A DNA stretch of 64,000 nucleotides, taken from the NCBI GenBank assembly GCA_002946415.1, contig NJPS01000004.1, forward strand, positions 1,121,001 to 1,185,000, given 5' to 3'. A program made the position numbers and the translations under genes. The notes beneath the pieces are model-generated. The model worked only from the letters and a program-made list of their open reading frames with translations, made no database searches and was not told the DNA's origin. This document shows, one piece after another, positions 11,548 to 24,088 of this stretch. Positions within the stretch are counted from its first letter, which is position 1, and every line of letters starts with the position of its first letter. This DNA is from Rutstroemia sp. NJR-2017a BVV2 (lineage: Eukaryota > Ascomycota > Leotiomycetes > Helotiales > Rutstroemiaceae).

Positions 11548-14399
11548 GTTTGCTGGGTTGACTACTCTGACAGAAATAAACCCAGAGAAAGAAGGAAAAC
11601 CCCGTTCGATGTGGAGGAAGCAATGGCAGTTCAGAGGGGGGCAGAAGGGCAGTACAAGTACCACCTTGCCATCTTGGCGCCTCCGACCGTGTTGGATATT
11701 TTCACTGATACGAGAAAAGCCATGATAATGAAATCGCACGTCTTCACCTGCTAATCAGAATGATTTATTGATTAGATAGTAACACAAATTCTGATTGGAA
11801 CCGATATTAAACACCGGAGCAACACAGCGGGGAACTAGAAGTTCTGGAATGAATTAGACCTGTGATGGAAGGCAAAATGCATCGCGTCTTCCGCGATTGA
11901 CCCCTCGTATATTGCTTGCACATCGATAAACCGTTTTTGTCTCAACGAAGGTTATGAAGGATTGGGAAGGTCGTTATTCACTTTGGCACCGGAATGATAA
12001 GGACTTTCCTAAAGCGATGCTCCACCCCGAGAGATAACAGATCTTGGGAACATTGGCAAAGCATAACCAAGAGGGGTGGCTATCAAAAGCACTCGTGCAC
12101 AGACCAGTATTGCGACTTTAATCGCAACTGATCATGGGACGACTGAGAATAATCTGGTAATTTTTCATTGTATCCGCGGAAGTAGATCTTGGCTTTAGGC
12201 ACAGGAAGGAAGATAAAGAAAGACAACAGTAAGAAACCAGCAGTTGGAAAGACGGATGGAGGCGATTCGTGAGACTTACGATCTCTGGCACCCTGCTGTT
12301 CAGCTCCTCTTGCCCACGCCATCCATGTAACATGAACCATCACATGATGCCTCCACTCTACCGCTTTATCGCGGGGTAAAGCAGCTGCTTTTCACCGCTG
12401 CCCAGATCCCTGATATAAAATGCACACCCTTCCAGCTTCATCCTCGACTGAAGTATGTCGTTGATCCCTTGGACCAGTATTCACTGGGTAGAGTTAGCGG
12501 TTAATTGCACGGTAATACCCCACTGTGGGGGACGCCACTACCCTACCACGTGTTTCAGCGGTTAAATTGGTACTGTAAACTTTTCCACTGGAGAGGGTGT
12601 ATTAGACATGCACTGTAACGACAACAGACGAACCAATTCCAAAATTTTGCCGTGCACCCTCGATATATGGCGACATGCTTTTGATAGATGAATGGTCAAC
12701 TTGACCTTGTGCGGTACATAAAATAATTGACTTTAAGTTATGGTTCTTGCTGCCTCATATGCATACGTACTGAGTATGTTCATATATAATTGTAAGTCTC
12801 ATGGGTAGCACGGTGCATTTTGTCCGCATGAAAAACAACAAGCGAGACAATGGAAGAAAGTAATGAAGGGGCTGGCCATCCAAGATCTTGCATGATGTCC
12901 AATCCCTTGGAGAAGTGAGAAAAAGAGACGTTGGATTCCCTATTTATTTATATGGAAGCGAAGGGGACGGATACAGCACGGACTTGCTCGTATATGTAGC
13001 ATAACCACCGAATCGGATTTAGGCGGTACCTATTCGCACATGTACCCAAACATAAATTCATAATTCATACCCAACGGCCAAAAGTATGAAAAGGAGGGTT
13101 TTTTTGATTGTGATAGGTATATTGCAGGACCTGTGGTCTCTTGTCCATACCCCTCTTCATTACCATATCCTCCTTCTTCTTCAGTTTGACAGTATGCTGT
13201 GGTGAAATTTGCGTTCATATAACGGACGCAATCTACATAGTGCTCTCTTGATCTTAGACTATCAAAGCTGATAGAATATAGCCGTCTAGTCTACAGCGGC
13301 ACCCTGAGTACAATCACTTGAGTAGTTTCCTGAATCTACAGCAAACTGACCTAACGAGCTCCCCTGGGGGTATAAGCTCGAAGGAAGGACAGATATTGAG
13401 GTAACGTCGTATTCCCAGGGCTCAAGTAACTGGTACAACACCAGTGATATGAACCCATGAACAAGTTGCAGCAAGCTTCTGTAAGTTGGCTGACTGGTTG
13501 GGGCAAGAGAGAACAACCCGAGGATGAACATTGTCCAGATGCTCAAATGATGAACTTTCTCTTTGATTTCGAACACGACAGTGACGACACATGCTTCTAG
13601 GCTCGTACGTTTACTGCTGTACAACAGAAGCAGTGGGAAAAGAGAGAAACTCGAATGAGGGGTAACGACATACTCAACTAAAATGGGTCGATGTCAGGGA
13701 GCTTTGCAGGTACACAAACAAATCTGGAGAAGCTCTTCCTCATGCATGTGAAAGTCTGTCATATACAATAGTTATATTGCCAAGTGAGCAAATTCGCACC
13801 GCGATTCATTCCCGGAATGGACACCATGCAATATATGGTCTCATGAATCATTGTACAGAACACCCCGATGAAAAACTATTTCCACAATCGCTCATTCCTT
13901 CCACGATCCGGATGCGCCAGAAAACCGCAAAAACTCATGACGAAACACAGTAAAAATTTCCGGCATGCTACAGCATCGTCTCGCAGCAGCCCACATAGTT
14001 TCCCAGTACCTTGCATCGAAAAAACCTGCAAGACGGCCGCCCAAACGTGCATACAACGGCGTGTGATATCTCCACATAAACCATGGAGCCGTCGTTCCAT
14101 GCCTGGTTCCCGAGAATTCCGAGAAACGAAACGGAAGCCCCCTCCCCAAGGCAGCACTACTGCATCCTGAGAGGTGATCACCAAAGTCTGGAACTCCCGT
14201 GCCTTGCACTTATCAAATCCCGACATTGTACAGTACGATAGGTCTGATCTCGCGGAGTCTCCAGTGTTTTGAGAAATCGAGTCGAATGAATTTTATCATT
14301 TTAAAAAAGTCATTCAGCGAATACTGGACTTATTGTAGGACGAGTGTCGATTTTGCGCTAGAGTTGGTCGCCGTCTGACTCACGGAGTTGGATTAATAA
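11548..14399. other. Intergenic region upstream of the OPT transporter gene
   Basis: Promoter side of the transporter and unassigned DNA. The stretch 13868-14226 is open in several frames on both strands and somewhat GC-richer than its flanks, but gives no recognisable protein. A minus-strand frame at 13286-13624 is likewise unconvincing. No RNA gene was seen. Confidence 0.5.
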
Positions 14400-14401
14400 T
14401 A

Positions 14402-14676
14402 CAGTCAAACTTGGTTATACCGGATCGCAGAGTACCGGAATCCTCTTTATTCCGGATTAATTGGTATACTCCGGTATAAGAAAGTAGGGTTTAGCTTGAC
14501 TTTCGGCCTGGATTTTCGAATTTTTACCTCGATTTCTTCTTTTTGCCTGGAAATTGTAAGATATCCCAGCTAAAAGTAGTAAGGCATCAATTATGATGTA
14601 CCGAATATACCGGATATCTCTTTGTTCCGGAATCGAAAAGCTCGATTTCTTAATCCGTTATAACCAAGTTTGACTG
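14402..14676. mobile_element. MITE with 24-bp terminal inverted repeats and TA target duplication
   Basis: The element begins CAGTCAAACTTGGTTATA and ends with the exact reverse complement; the terminal inverted repeats run 24 bp with one mismatch (position 19). It is flanked on both sides by TA (14400-14401 and 14677-14678), the target duplication of Tc1/mariner/pogo (Fot1-like) transposons. At 275 bp it has no room for a transposase, so it is a non-autonomous miniature element. The arms contain repeated CCGGA-type motifs, which may be transposase-binding subterminal repeats. No second copy was noticed in the window. Confidence 0.85.
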
Positions 14677-17600
14677 TATCACGGGATCGCGTCTGAGTGA
14701 GTGATGTTGAGGTTGGAAGGCTGTGCCGAGGACTGCGAACTGCAACGTTGTAGAATCAAATTTCAGTTCATGATCCTCAGTGTTTCTTCTAGGGGTCGGC
14801 GAGAGATTGATGGGATTTTGGGAAGCATTTGAAGGAAGATAAAACATTTTGGATTGGGGCGAAGAAGTCAAAAGGAAAATGAGATGCAACGGGGGCGAGG
14901 TAGGTGAACAATGTCTAATTGTAGCCCCCATTATCTATTCTGTCGCTTTCCATTGTCGGTGTGCTCTGACATCCAACGAGCATCGTCCTTGGAAGTAAGG
15001 TGGGAGGAATGAAATCACATGGAGATACGGAGATTCAATGTTATCTTACCCCTCCTTCTTCTCGAAGCTACAAATCCCCGAGGCCTTCATGTACTATGTA
15101 GCGAGCGAGCACCTAATGCTGGATAGAGCAATACCAAGGCTATTTACACGTGGTGAGCTATTGCTCTGAAGGTCGAGACCACGGCAGTAGATTCTTGAAA
15201 CAATCCCGGACTGGATCACTTACCAATGTAGAATTTCCGCGTCGTACAGTACGGGGCAGCCGGCTGACATTGCTGCAACCAATAACAGCTATCGACGAAC
15301 CTGTTCGTGTTTATACGGTGACAGGAGATAGAAATCCTGCCGAGCCGAACTGGCCCCTTCGAATGATTCGTAAATCGCATGCATGCCGTGTCCAAGAGGC
15401 TTTTCCCGAAGTTTCAGAAGGCCCAGAACGGATGTTCAGAAGTCGTTCGTATTCCCCCTTGGCGATTTTGCTTGGGCTGGGAGAAATGATTGATTCCATC
15501 GACTCCATCCCATAGGAGGAGAAGCCGGCAATGAGGAGGTCATAAGGTTTTCTTTAGAGTTAAGGTTACGGCTGTGTTCATCGCAATCTTCCTCGTTGTT
15601 ATGCGAGGTGCCATAATTGCTACTGCTGTGATGAGGATTATCGTGATAATCCCCACGGAAATGATGGAGGAAGTGTTGGATGAATGAGTTGTTTCTCATC
15701 AATTTTATTTTGACTCGTGATTGTGCGAAAACTATCGTGAGACTTTCAATAGTAGACTAAGCGCCTTGGAGTAACAATTGGGCACATCGTTTCCACCCTT
15801 CCACTCTTCCACTCTCCAGACAGGAAGAGGCACAAGCACAAACAGTCCATAGCTTGTTGCCTGTGGTCAATTGCCACCGACAGTCTGATAGTGAGGGACA
15901 AGTCATGGTCATGCACATACCGCGTAATGCTCGGGACTTCTTCAGAGAATGGACGGACCAGTGCGATCGTTCACTTTTCCAAAAAGAAGTATACTGGTAG
16001 TCGTCACCCAAGATCCACCAGTGCAGCTCTTTTTGACGGATTGGTTTCGACGGTTGGGGGACAGTTGACGATCATGGACGGGCAGCGGATGGGCCAGTCG
16101 GTTCGATTATTCGTTTTTGTGAAAATATCTTCCTTGATGCAGGTACAGTGCGTAGGTGACGGGATTGTGACTATGCACGCATAACTAGCTGCGTGCGTGG
16201 TTTTTCTGTTTGGTGCAAAATGATGCGTGCCTTGCATAATTCATGACAACACTCAACGGGTCCGGGGGCCAGATTCCTTGAAGCTGTGCGGAACGAGAAG
16301 CTTTTTCCTTTTGATGTCAGAACAAACCGGGGCGACGAAGGAAACGGAGAAGTAATGCAGTGATGTTTGATTGGATCGGGCAAATAGCAGGACAGGTTTT
16401 GTGGACTTGTGCGAACTTTTGTGCCTGACTAAGCCCCCAAAACTATGATGTTTAGCTCACTCGCACACCCACTTCCACATGTGGTTGCCCCTAGGAAGTA
16501 CCCGACAGGCCTATGGGCGGCAGGCTGGTTGGGACCAGAGGTCTAAGGCGCGAATAACGGGAACAGAAACAGCAACAGGCCACACGCATTGGACGTTGTA
16601 TGGTTGTACGTATGTAAACAGGCACACAACATAACGTTGCATACTTTGTAGGCATTATTAGGAATTACTAGGAGAGTTTTCCAAGGATTATCAAGAGAAT
16701 GTCTGCTCGCCTTCATTCCTTGGGTTGTCGTAGATGGATACTGGATGCTATACCATCGCGAAAACAGCGACAGTAGCCCCGTAGAATGGAGCTGAGAATG
16801 TCGGCAGTGCAGAGTTTCTCTCTAGTCCGTACGTATTTTTGCACCGCGCAGCAATAGTTCTGTCTCTCCCCATTGCGAGCGACAGCAGAATGGAAGCCAT
16901 CCCAAAATGATCTTCCATCGTTCATCCCCGACAGTCCGTGTCAGCTTCCCCTGGTTGGTTGCTGACTTGTAATTGGGCGATGGTGCACCATTCGAGCCAT
17001 TCAGGGGATTCCCGTAGGGGGGTGCCGTATTGGCCCGGTCAGAAACCCGCTCTTGCTTGGCTGTTCCTGGCTAAAGTCGACTATCAATCTCCACACTGCC
17101 ACCATTGCCTTACTGTACTGTACCATTCACTCGCCATTCGCGCCATTCCCTTGCTATTCTTACCATTGCCGTACCGATTCACAAAAAGTCCGAAGTAACT
17201 GCACTAAGTTACTCAGCTCACTCGTTACTGCTAACTTACTAGGGCACGCTAGCCACGCTAGCCAAGTGGGAAAAGAGATTTCCTTCGAGACGATCCTTTT
17301 CCTTAGTCCTTCCACTACCACTCTAGACAGCACGGCACAGTCTACACGTTCCTTCTTTTCTAAAATAGAGACCAGCCAGCCTGCTCTACTCGTTCCCATA
17401 AAGTCAGCTTGAAGCTTCTTAAACTCCCTCCATCCCACCCTCTCTACCTCATCGTTCAATCGTCCAATTCCAGATCAACGACCACCACATTCCTTACTTC
17501 GGCGCCCTATCCCACAAATACCCTCGGAGAATATCGCTTTTCCACCACTTTCATTTTCGAACCGTCCGAGATCTAGAATACAATTACTATCGCCAGTCGA

Positions 17601-17727
17601 TTGATTGCTCACTGTTTATACTACACTCCTTCGACGCAGAAAGAAACAAAAACGAAGATACCCACAAACAATACAAGCCTTCCCCGTCACTTAGAATACA
17701 CTCCAAGACTCCGAACAATCAGTCAAC
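14677..17727. other. Intergenic region, including 5' flank of the DPBB gene
   Basis: No supportable gene. The last 500 bases before the start at 17728 are rich in C and T (for example 17400-17530), typical of a promoter plus 5' untranslated leader of a strongly expressed fungal gene. Several frames of 60-120 codons between 15150 and 17460 show no domain or splice logic. Confidence 0.5.
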
Positions 17728-18699
17728 ATGAAGTACACCACCGCCGTCCTCTCTTCGCTCATGGCAACTGCCGCTGTAGCTCAACCTCACCTTCGCCATC
17801 AACATGCTGCTAGACACGAGAAGCACGAGAAGCGCGACGTCGTCTGGGTCACCGAGACGAAAGTCGTCACTCAAGTTGTTGATTTCACCACCACTGTCTG
17901 GGTTCCAGCTGGCCCTACCTCTGCCGCTGTCAGCAGCGTAGAGGCCGCCGCTTCAACTTTGGCTAAATCTGTTGCTGCTGCTTCCAGCTCGGTCAGTGAA
18001 GGTGGTGCATTCAACGAGTCTCCATCTTCCAGCTCCGCTCCATCTTCCAGCTCCGTTGCGGCACCATCTACCTCTGTCACTCCTACTACATCATCTACCT
18101 CTGTTGCTCCTACGACATCATCGTCCTCTTCTGTCGTTGTTCCAACCACCACCTCCTCATCTAGCTCCGTCGCGCCAACCACCACCTCCTCCTCCTCATC
18201 CTCTTCCGTCTCCGTTGCACCTCCATCCTCCACCAGCTCTTCTGCCTCTGCCGATATCCTAGCTTCAATCAGCATCTCCATTCCAGTTGTTGTCCCAACC
18301 GTAGCCTCGTCTAGCTCTGTTGCTGCTGCGCCAACCACCAGATCCGTCTCTAGCGGAGTCTCAGCCGGCGCATCTGTTTCCGTCTGCACTTCAGGAGCTC
18401 CATGCGACGGAGACATCACCTTCTATGTTGCTGGTCTTGGATCCTGCGGTGAAACGACCGATGGAGATACAGAGGCTATTGTCGCTCTTCCCTGGGAATT
18501 GATGGGATCGCAATCCAACGGCAACCCATACTGTGGTCTTACCATCACCGTTGCATTGAACGGAAAGACCGTCGTCGCAAGGGTCGTTGATAAATGCATG
18601 GGTTGTACTGGTAGATCCATCGATCTTAGCAAAGCTGCATTTGATGTTCTTGCCAGCGAAGATGTCGGACGCACTCAGGCCAGCTGGTGGTTCAACTAG
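17728..18699 (+). CDS. Secreted Ser/Thr-rich protein with double-psi beta-barrel (RlpA/Asp f 7-like) domain
   Basis: Single-exon gene, 323 aa. Residues 1-18 are a clear secretion signal (hydrophobic core ending AAVA), and a Lys-Arg at 35-36 fits a Kex2 cleavage site. About 50-220 is a low-complexity Ser/Thr/Ala/Val/Pro linker of the kind that is heavily O-glycosylated. The C-terminal ~100 residues contain the double-psi beta-barrel pattern, with GDITFYVAGLGSCG, PYCGLTITVALNGKTV, VDKCMGC and a final segment starting IDLSKAAFDVL. The family includes expansin-like, cerato-platanin-like and RlpA-like proteins and the fungal allergen Asp f 7. It probably sits in the cell wall or is released; some relatives are expressed during plant infection. 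The catalytic role is unknown. Confidence 0.9.
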   Translation: MKYTTAVLSSLMATAAVAQPHLRHQHAARHEKHEKRDVVWVTETKVVTQVVDFTTTVWVPAGPTSAAVSSVEAAASTLAKSVAAASSSVSEGGAFNESPSSSSAPSSSSVAAPSTSVTPTTSSTSVAPTTSSSSSVVVPTTTSSSSSVAPTTTSSSSSSSVSVAPPSSTSSSASADILASISISIPVVVPTVASSSSVAAAPTTRSVSSGVSAGASVSVCTSGAPCDGDITFYVAGLGSCGETTDGDTEAIVALPWELMGSQSNGNPYCGLTITVALNGKTVVARVVDKCMGCTGRSIDLSKAAFDVLASEDVGRTQASWWFN

Positions 18700-21314
18700 G
18701 AAATTCATGCACTACATAAAGACCTATCTTCTCTTCCCGCCATATAAATGATCTTGCTAGTCGATGATCTTTATATTACCTTTTTTACAGAGTAGACCTC
18801 GCTTGCATGGCTGTTTATCCATCTCGCTAGTCGACGATAATAAACAGTCAACGAATCTCATTTGGGATGGATAGGGTTTTTTGTTGTTGATTTTCTCTGA
18901 AGCTCGAGTTGGTTTGGGGTGATATTCTGCATACATTGGTGGATCAAAAAGCATATATCATCACATCACATCATTTGACGTTTTTCACACTCCGTCTTTA
19001 CACCACACATCATCTTACAAAATCGCACATATACATTGAACATCGAATCGCATTGGATACGGAGCGGGGGAGTGAACAGAATGGAAAGGAAAGAAAAGCA
19101 AAGCAAAGGGAGAACCTGAGTGGCTTGGAGTTGATTGGATTGGGGAAACACATTTCAAAAAAGAAATACACTTCTTGTAAATACCCCTTTTAGACCTTTT
19201 TTAGTTTCTGGAGTGTTTGTTTGCCAAATTTTTGCGATAGGGAAAATGGAAATCATTGAAAACAAGATATACTCTTTCTGATGAATGTGAATGTGAATGT
19301 GAATGTTTTTATATTTTATATGGCATATCTGGCTGTGGCAGCCCTGAATCTCGGGCACCAAACTCGTGCTACCGGTAGGGTAGGCGTCACAAATCTCCAT
19401 GATATATAAACTTGAGCCAGACGGGTCTCGATACATCAATATGCATTCGGATCTCCGACCACAATTTGATGGAGCTCCGGATTGCTATTGACACCCAACA
19501 CCCTCCTTTGCACCCACGAAATGATCAACCAAAATGGACTGTTTGGTCTCGAGTCACGTTGGATATCTGAGCCGGATATTGCAAAAGTTGAAACAACCAC
19601 TCGAAAGCACCTCAACCTTAAGGAAAATAGTTTCTGTGATCTCAGTTTTATGCTCAAGGGACTTTCAATAAAGTCTACAAAGTCGAGACTGAATGAAGAT
19701 GGATGCTTCTTAGTCCGTGTTACATTCATTGCCTGTCGACCCCTTTAACAAAACAAACACCGAGGTAGCAACTATCAACTTCATACGGATCTACCGGTGA
19801 CCCAGATCATTGCGTTTGAATGATACTGATATTGCTGAGAACGAGCTTGGGTTCGAATGGATACTGATGACGATGCTAGCTGGTGGGAATGTGCGAACGA
19901 AATGAAAGAGGAAATTGTCCTAAGATTGCAAACAGAATTTGGTCAAGCAGATGGCACGATACCAAGCACAAGTTCTCTGCTATTGGCAATATATTCGTTA
20001 TTCCGGAATCTCAGCTTGTGAAAGGGAGTCTGTCTTCTAGTATATTATCAGCTGATGCTAAAGGAACACCACAAGAGCCACTTACCCTAGGACAATTAGT
20101 GTCGATGTTCTTCTTCTGGAGAGATCATATTACATAAGATGTGCACCGAGGAGGATTCACCAACAGCAAAGACTGGCTCCGCGCTCGTCTCACCTTGGCC
20201 ATGGAGGAATTCTCCAAACCAGCAACAACGAAGGCGAGATTGAAGATGCGCAGAACGCCAAACTTCTCGCTGAGAGACTTCTCAAACGATCTCCCAGCAT
20301 TTTCCCTCCCACTATCTTGCGTCCGTCCGGTTGTGGCAGATTTTCCATGAACGCAAGTAAACTCAAGAAACACCGGACTCGTATTCGTTCTGTCCCTACT
20401 TGCATTACTTTCATTGCTAGATATGCAACCGTGGAAAGTGGAACGCCGGGCAGGCAAGCATACTTTTTGCTATATTGGTAGACCGTGGTCGACATCTCTG
20501 CTCCTAGCACATGGATCTTGGAGTCGATGATAACGGGCGAGCGAGCGACGATCGGGTAAGGATGCATACATAACAAGGTTCCTGGGCTTTGGATTGGCGC
20601 TTTTCAACCCCAGGAAGTGTAGCATTCATGGAGACTCGGTCCTAAGTATTGAGTTGGTTGGTGCTGTAAATGCTAGAGAGGGGACTCTGACAACCAATTA
20701 TTCTCTCATCATCTCATGCCTTCATGCTGACTACCCTAGCCTGCCCTAGCCAAGCCAAGGCAAAGCAAGGCAAGGTAGAAAAGCTCTGCTTATAAAGGCA
20801 GATCCTTCGTTCGGTGGGTAGTTTGATGTAAGTAAGTGATACATTGGGCTGGTTACTGTATCCTCTACCCCAGCGTGTATATATAGGCAGACAGGCAGAC
20901 AGGCAAGGTAAGGTAAGTAAGTAAAGGAGGAGGAAGAGAAGAATTTGTGATATTTAATTCCTTGAACGACGATGATAAATGTGGATGCCTTCCTTACCCG
21001 AACCAGATGCAGACCCTGAGATTGAGAAATGCTGGGATTCTGGTATATTGTGTGGGGGAGAACTGTTTACATAGAGAGCAAGGCATACAGAGAGTGCGAG
21101 ATCAAGAGAGAGTGTGAGATCAACTGAGAGACAGAGCGCGGATATCTCACTTATTAATTTCAAACCAGGATATAGGAAAGGTTAAGGAGGTATAATACAA
21201 TAAATACATAGCATGAATGATGTTAGCGATTAAGAAGAAAGAAAAAGCTCCTCTATAAACCATATTACTCAACCTCCATCTCTCTTTATTCAGCTCTGGC
21301 CGAATTCGATCAAT
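18700..21314. other. Intergenic region with no convincing gene
   Basis: Holds the 3' flank of the DPBB gene, a GAATGT x4 array at 19283-19306 and, around 19480-20580, several open frames on both strands that look weakly protein-like but give no splice-consistent model or known domain. It may contain a decayed gene. A TATAAAG at about 20790 is not followed by a usable frame. Simple GGCAGACA and AAGTAAGT runs lie near 20885-20925. Confidence 0.5.
19283..19306. repeat. 6-bp tandem repeat (GAATGT x4)
   Basis: Four perfect head-to-tail GAATGT units in non-coding DNA. Confidence 0.85.
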
Positions 21315-24088
21315 CTACCGATTCAAACTCAACAACCCCTCAATATACCTCTTCGTATCCATTCCCAACCCCGCCGCACTCCAACCCTCACCACCTCCAC
21401 CCCCAGCAACCCCACCACTCAATCTACCAACCACACTCCTCGCCCCAACCCAATCACTCGCCCTCCTCACCAAAAAGATCTCCTTATCCCTCGACCACGT
21501 ATCATCGTTGTCCTCCACACCCGTAGAATCCAAGAATGGATGTGCGGGTCCACTCCGCGTGCTTGATTTCATGGTGCTTGATTTCATGGTGCTTGATTTC
21601 ATGGTGCTTGATTTCATGGTGCTTGATTTCCTAGTACCTGCTTTCGAGTCTTCGGTCCTTGATTTCGCTTGGTGGGGATTTACGGACGGTCGCAGGAAGG
21701 AATGCGAGGTTTGGCTTTCGGCTGAGTCTTCGGGGATGAGGGTTGGTATTTTGGGAGGTCGAACAGAGGGGCTGGCTTGGGGTGTAGTTTCGTGGTCGGA
21801 TGGTGGAGAGGGTGGTGAAGGGATGCGTGTCCAGAGGATCCAGTAGCCTCGACTGGTTTTGCAGGTGCGTTCGAGAGTGTTGCGATCGGTAGTTGTTGCG
21901 ATGTATGTGTTGAGGATTTGCATGTGAGTGTTTAATGCTTCAATGCGGGACCAAGGGAGCTCATCTGGATAGGCAAGCTGGTGAGGATCAGGGATTGGTG
22001 GGATACTGGAGTGGAGTGTTAGTGTCACGGGATCGTAGAGAAGATCGTAGACTGGAGATGTGGTGTTATTGTCCGTTGATGAGATTGATGGCTTGGCAGC
22101 CCGGAAAGATGTCGAGTTAAGCAAAGGTTTGTGTAAGGGTAGGAATTGTTTGTGCAGGGAACTGTAGAGACCCGGAAATGCTAGAGATCCGGCTTGGAGT
22201 TCGAACAGGAGGACAAATATGAATGGCCGGTTGACATAGACGACGACTCGAAGTTTCTTTGTCTTATTTCTATCCTGACTTTCGAAAGAGGTATTGGACG
22301 TCCCTGTATGTTCAGAGCCATTAAATTTCGAGGATGATCGATTGCTCCCAGAATAGTCGATACTGATCTCGTTTTCTTGGCGTGCGTCTTCCTCGCGCTC
22401 TAGCTCCACGGTCAAAGTCCGTAATACTAGTCTTGAATTATATCCTTCATCGCCACTTCCAGCATCCGAGTGAGCATCTTTTTCGTCATCAAGATTGAGA
22501 TTGCCCATAAGCCCTACTAGGTAGTGCGGCGCAGAGTCGTCAAACTCTGGTATAAATTCGCCTTTCTTGTTGACGTCTGGAGAGGCATTGATTGCCGCAA
22601 CATTTTGGGTTGATCCTCCAGACTCTGTGATTTTAGGCATGCCATGCCCATCATCTTTATTTGTTGATCCGCCCAGTGACCAATGAGTTCCATAACCAAA
22701 TTTAAAATAATTGGTAAACTTCTTGCCTTTGGAGCCTTCGCTCTCGGTGCTAGTATGACTAGGGTTATTTCGGTGGAAAGTCGGACGTCGTGGGCTAAAT
22801 CTAGATGTCCTCTGTGAATGCCTTCCACCCTCTGGATGAGGATTGGCTTCACTAGCACTCATACTTGAAGGGCGATCAGAGACATCTTGATCTGTGGTCG
22901 AGACGTCGTTACTGAGGATCGATAGTGGTCGACCATGAGATTTGGAATCGCCGGGTGCCTGATCATTCTGCCCCATAGAATGACTCGGTTTTGATCTCGG
23001 CCTGCCTTTGCCTTCCTTTGCCTGACGTGTTGAAGAGGGATTATCAAGAACTCCGTAAGCATACGGTCCCCACCGGTAGATATCTTCCATCCAATGAGAC
23101 AAATCTCGAAGAGACTTTCTAGATAATGCGCCAGTGCCTAGGAAAATTGCTCCATCTTCCGCGGAAGGTTCATTGCCAGAACCAAGCCAGGGTTCTGACT
23201 GTTTTGACTTCTGCTCCGCAAAACTCTTGTTCGTCTCGTCATTTGGATTTGGGCGAGAATCGCCGAACTGGGACACTATCATATCGACAAGCCCATCTGT
23301 TCGTTCTATCATACCCTCAAGAACTTCTCGCTCACCACTACCTCGGTCCTCTTCGCCCACTCCAACTCCAAGTTCTCCACAGGCAGCAATTTTTATTCCG
23401 CCATATAGATCATTCGCTGGATTGCCGTGCATGAGTACATTCCATGTTGAGATATATGTGTCCCAGAATTTGCCCAGTATGCTTATGAATTTAGATCGTT
23501 TCGTTCGGACAAACAGGGCGCTTAAAGAAGAGGAATGATGAAGGAGGAAGTTCGAATGAGCTCGGAGAAGGTCGCCAAGCAGGGAGATCGCTGGTTTGAC
23601 CTCTCGTGAAGAATATTCCACAGCATCTCGTTCTTCGCCAGCTTTATCCTTCGACGCTGGAGTTTTACTCGTGCTGGGCAATATCGTGAGACTGACAGAC
23701 TGTTTCTGTTAGCATAACGTCACAACAAGTAAACAATGATACTAACGGCCAAAATCCACCAGCCCGACTCCAGCTCATGCAATATGATACGCGACTTCTC
23801 AGTCTCGACCGTGTCCACGGATTTGCCATCTGCAAAACTTCGTCCGAATTCTACCATGCCCTGCGCAAGTCCAATCTGCCTCAACTGTTCGTTCTTCTGC
23901 TCCTTCGCGATTGCGCGTTCCTCCTCGGTTTCAAGAGATCCCCTTTTCTTCTGGCCATTCTGCTTTGACGACGGGTAGTAATAAACGATTTGGTTCTCGA
24001 CTTCCTCATCCGTGGTTCCTAAAGAAGGGTTGTAGATGGCCAAGAAGCCCAATCGTGCGGGAACGACCTTCTGGCGTTGCTCCGACAT
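21315..24088 (-). CDS. ccz1: Vacuolar fusion protein Ccz1
   Basis: Ccz1 pairs with Mon1 as the guanine nucleotide exchange factor that activates Rab7/Ypt7 on late endosomes, vacuoles and autophagosomes. Exon 1 24088-23747, exon 2 23699-21315, 908 aa; the 47-nt intron has a GCTAAC branch site eight bases before its end. The N-terminus matches the CCZ1/INTU/HPS4 first Longin domain: RLGFLAIYNPSLG, then IVYYYPS, then the GWWILAS strand at the exon junction. The centre (about 330-560) is long, Ser-rich and probably disordered, as in other filamentous fungi. Near the C-terminus a 15-bp tandem repeat encodes repeated MKSST. It is divergent from FMT1, sharing a 478-bp intergenic region. Confidence 0.88.
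21561..21635. repeat. 15-bp coding minisatellite inside ccz1
   Basis: Four perfect 15-bp units (plus-strand GCTTGATTTCATGGT) and a fifth with changes in its last five bases. On the coding strand each unit adds Met-Lys-Ser-Ser-Thr. Because the unit is a multiple of three, copy number can change without breaking the frame. Confidence 0.9.

Noticed and set aside
13286..13624. Minus-strand frame of 112 codons with hydrophobic stretches
   Set aside because: No splice partner, no known family and in-frame stops close upstream; kept only as unassigned sequence.
17871..18419. Minus-strand open frame of 182 codons, Glu/Val/Thr-rich
   Set aside because: Antisense of the Ser/Thr-rich linker of the DPBB protein; repetitive codons create the open mirror frame.
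19845..19862. GGGTTCGAAT, resembling a tRNA B box
   Set aside because: No flanking T-stem pairing, A box or acceptor stem.
20125..20576. Minus-strand frames of 110-128 codons
   Set aside because: Two overlapping frames with no domain or intron logic; could be a decayed gene but cannot be supported.
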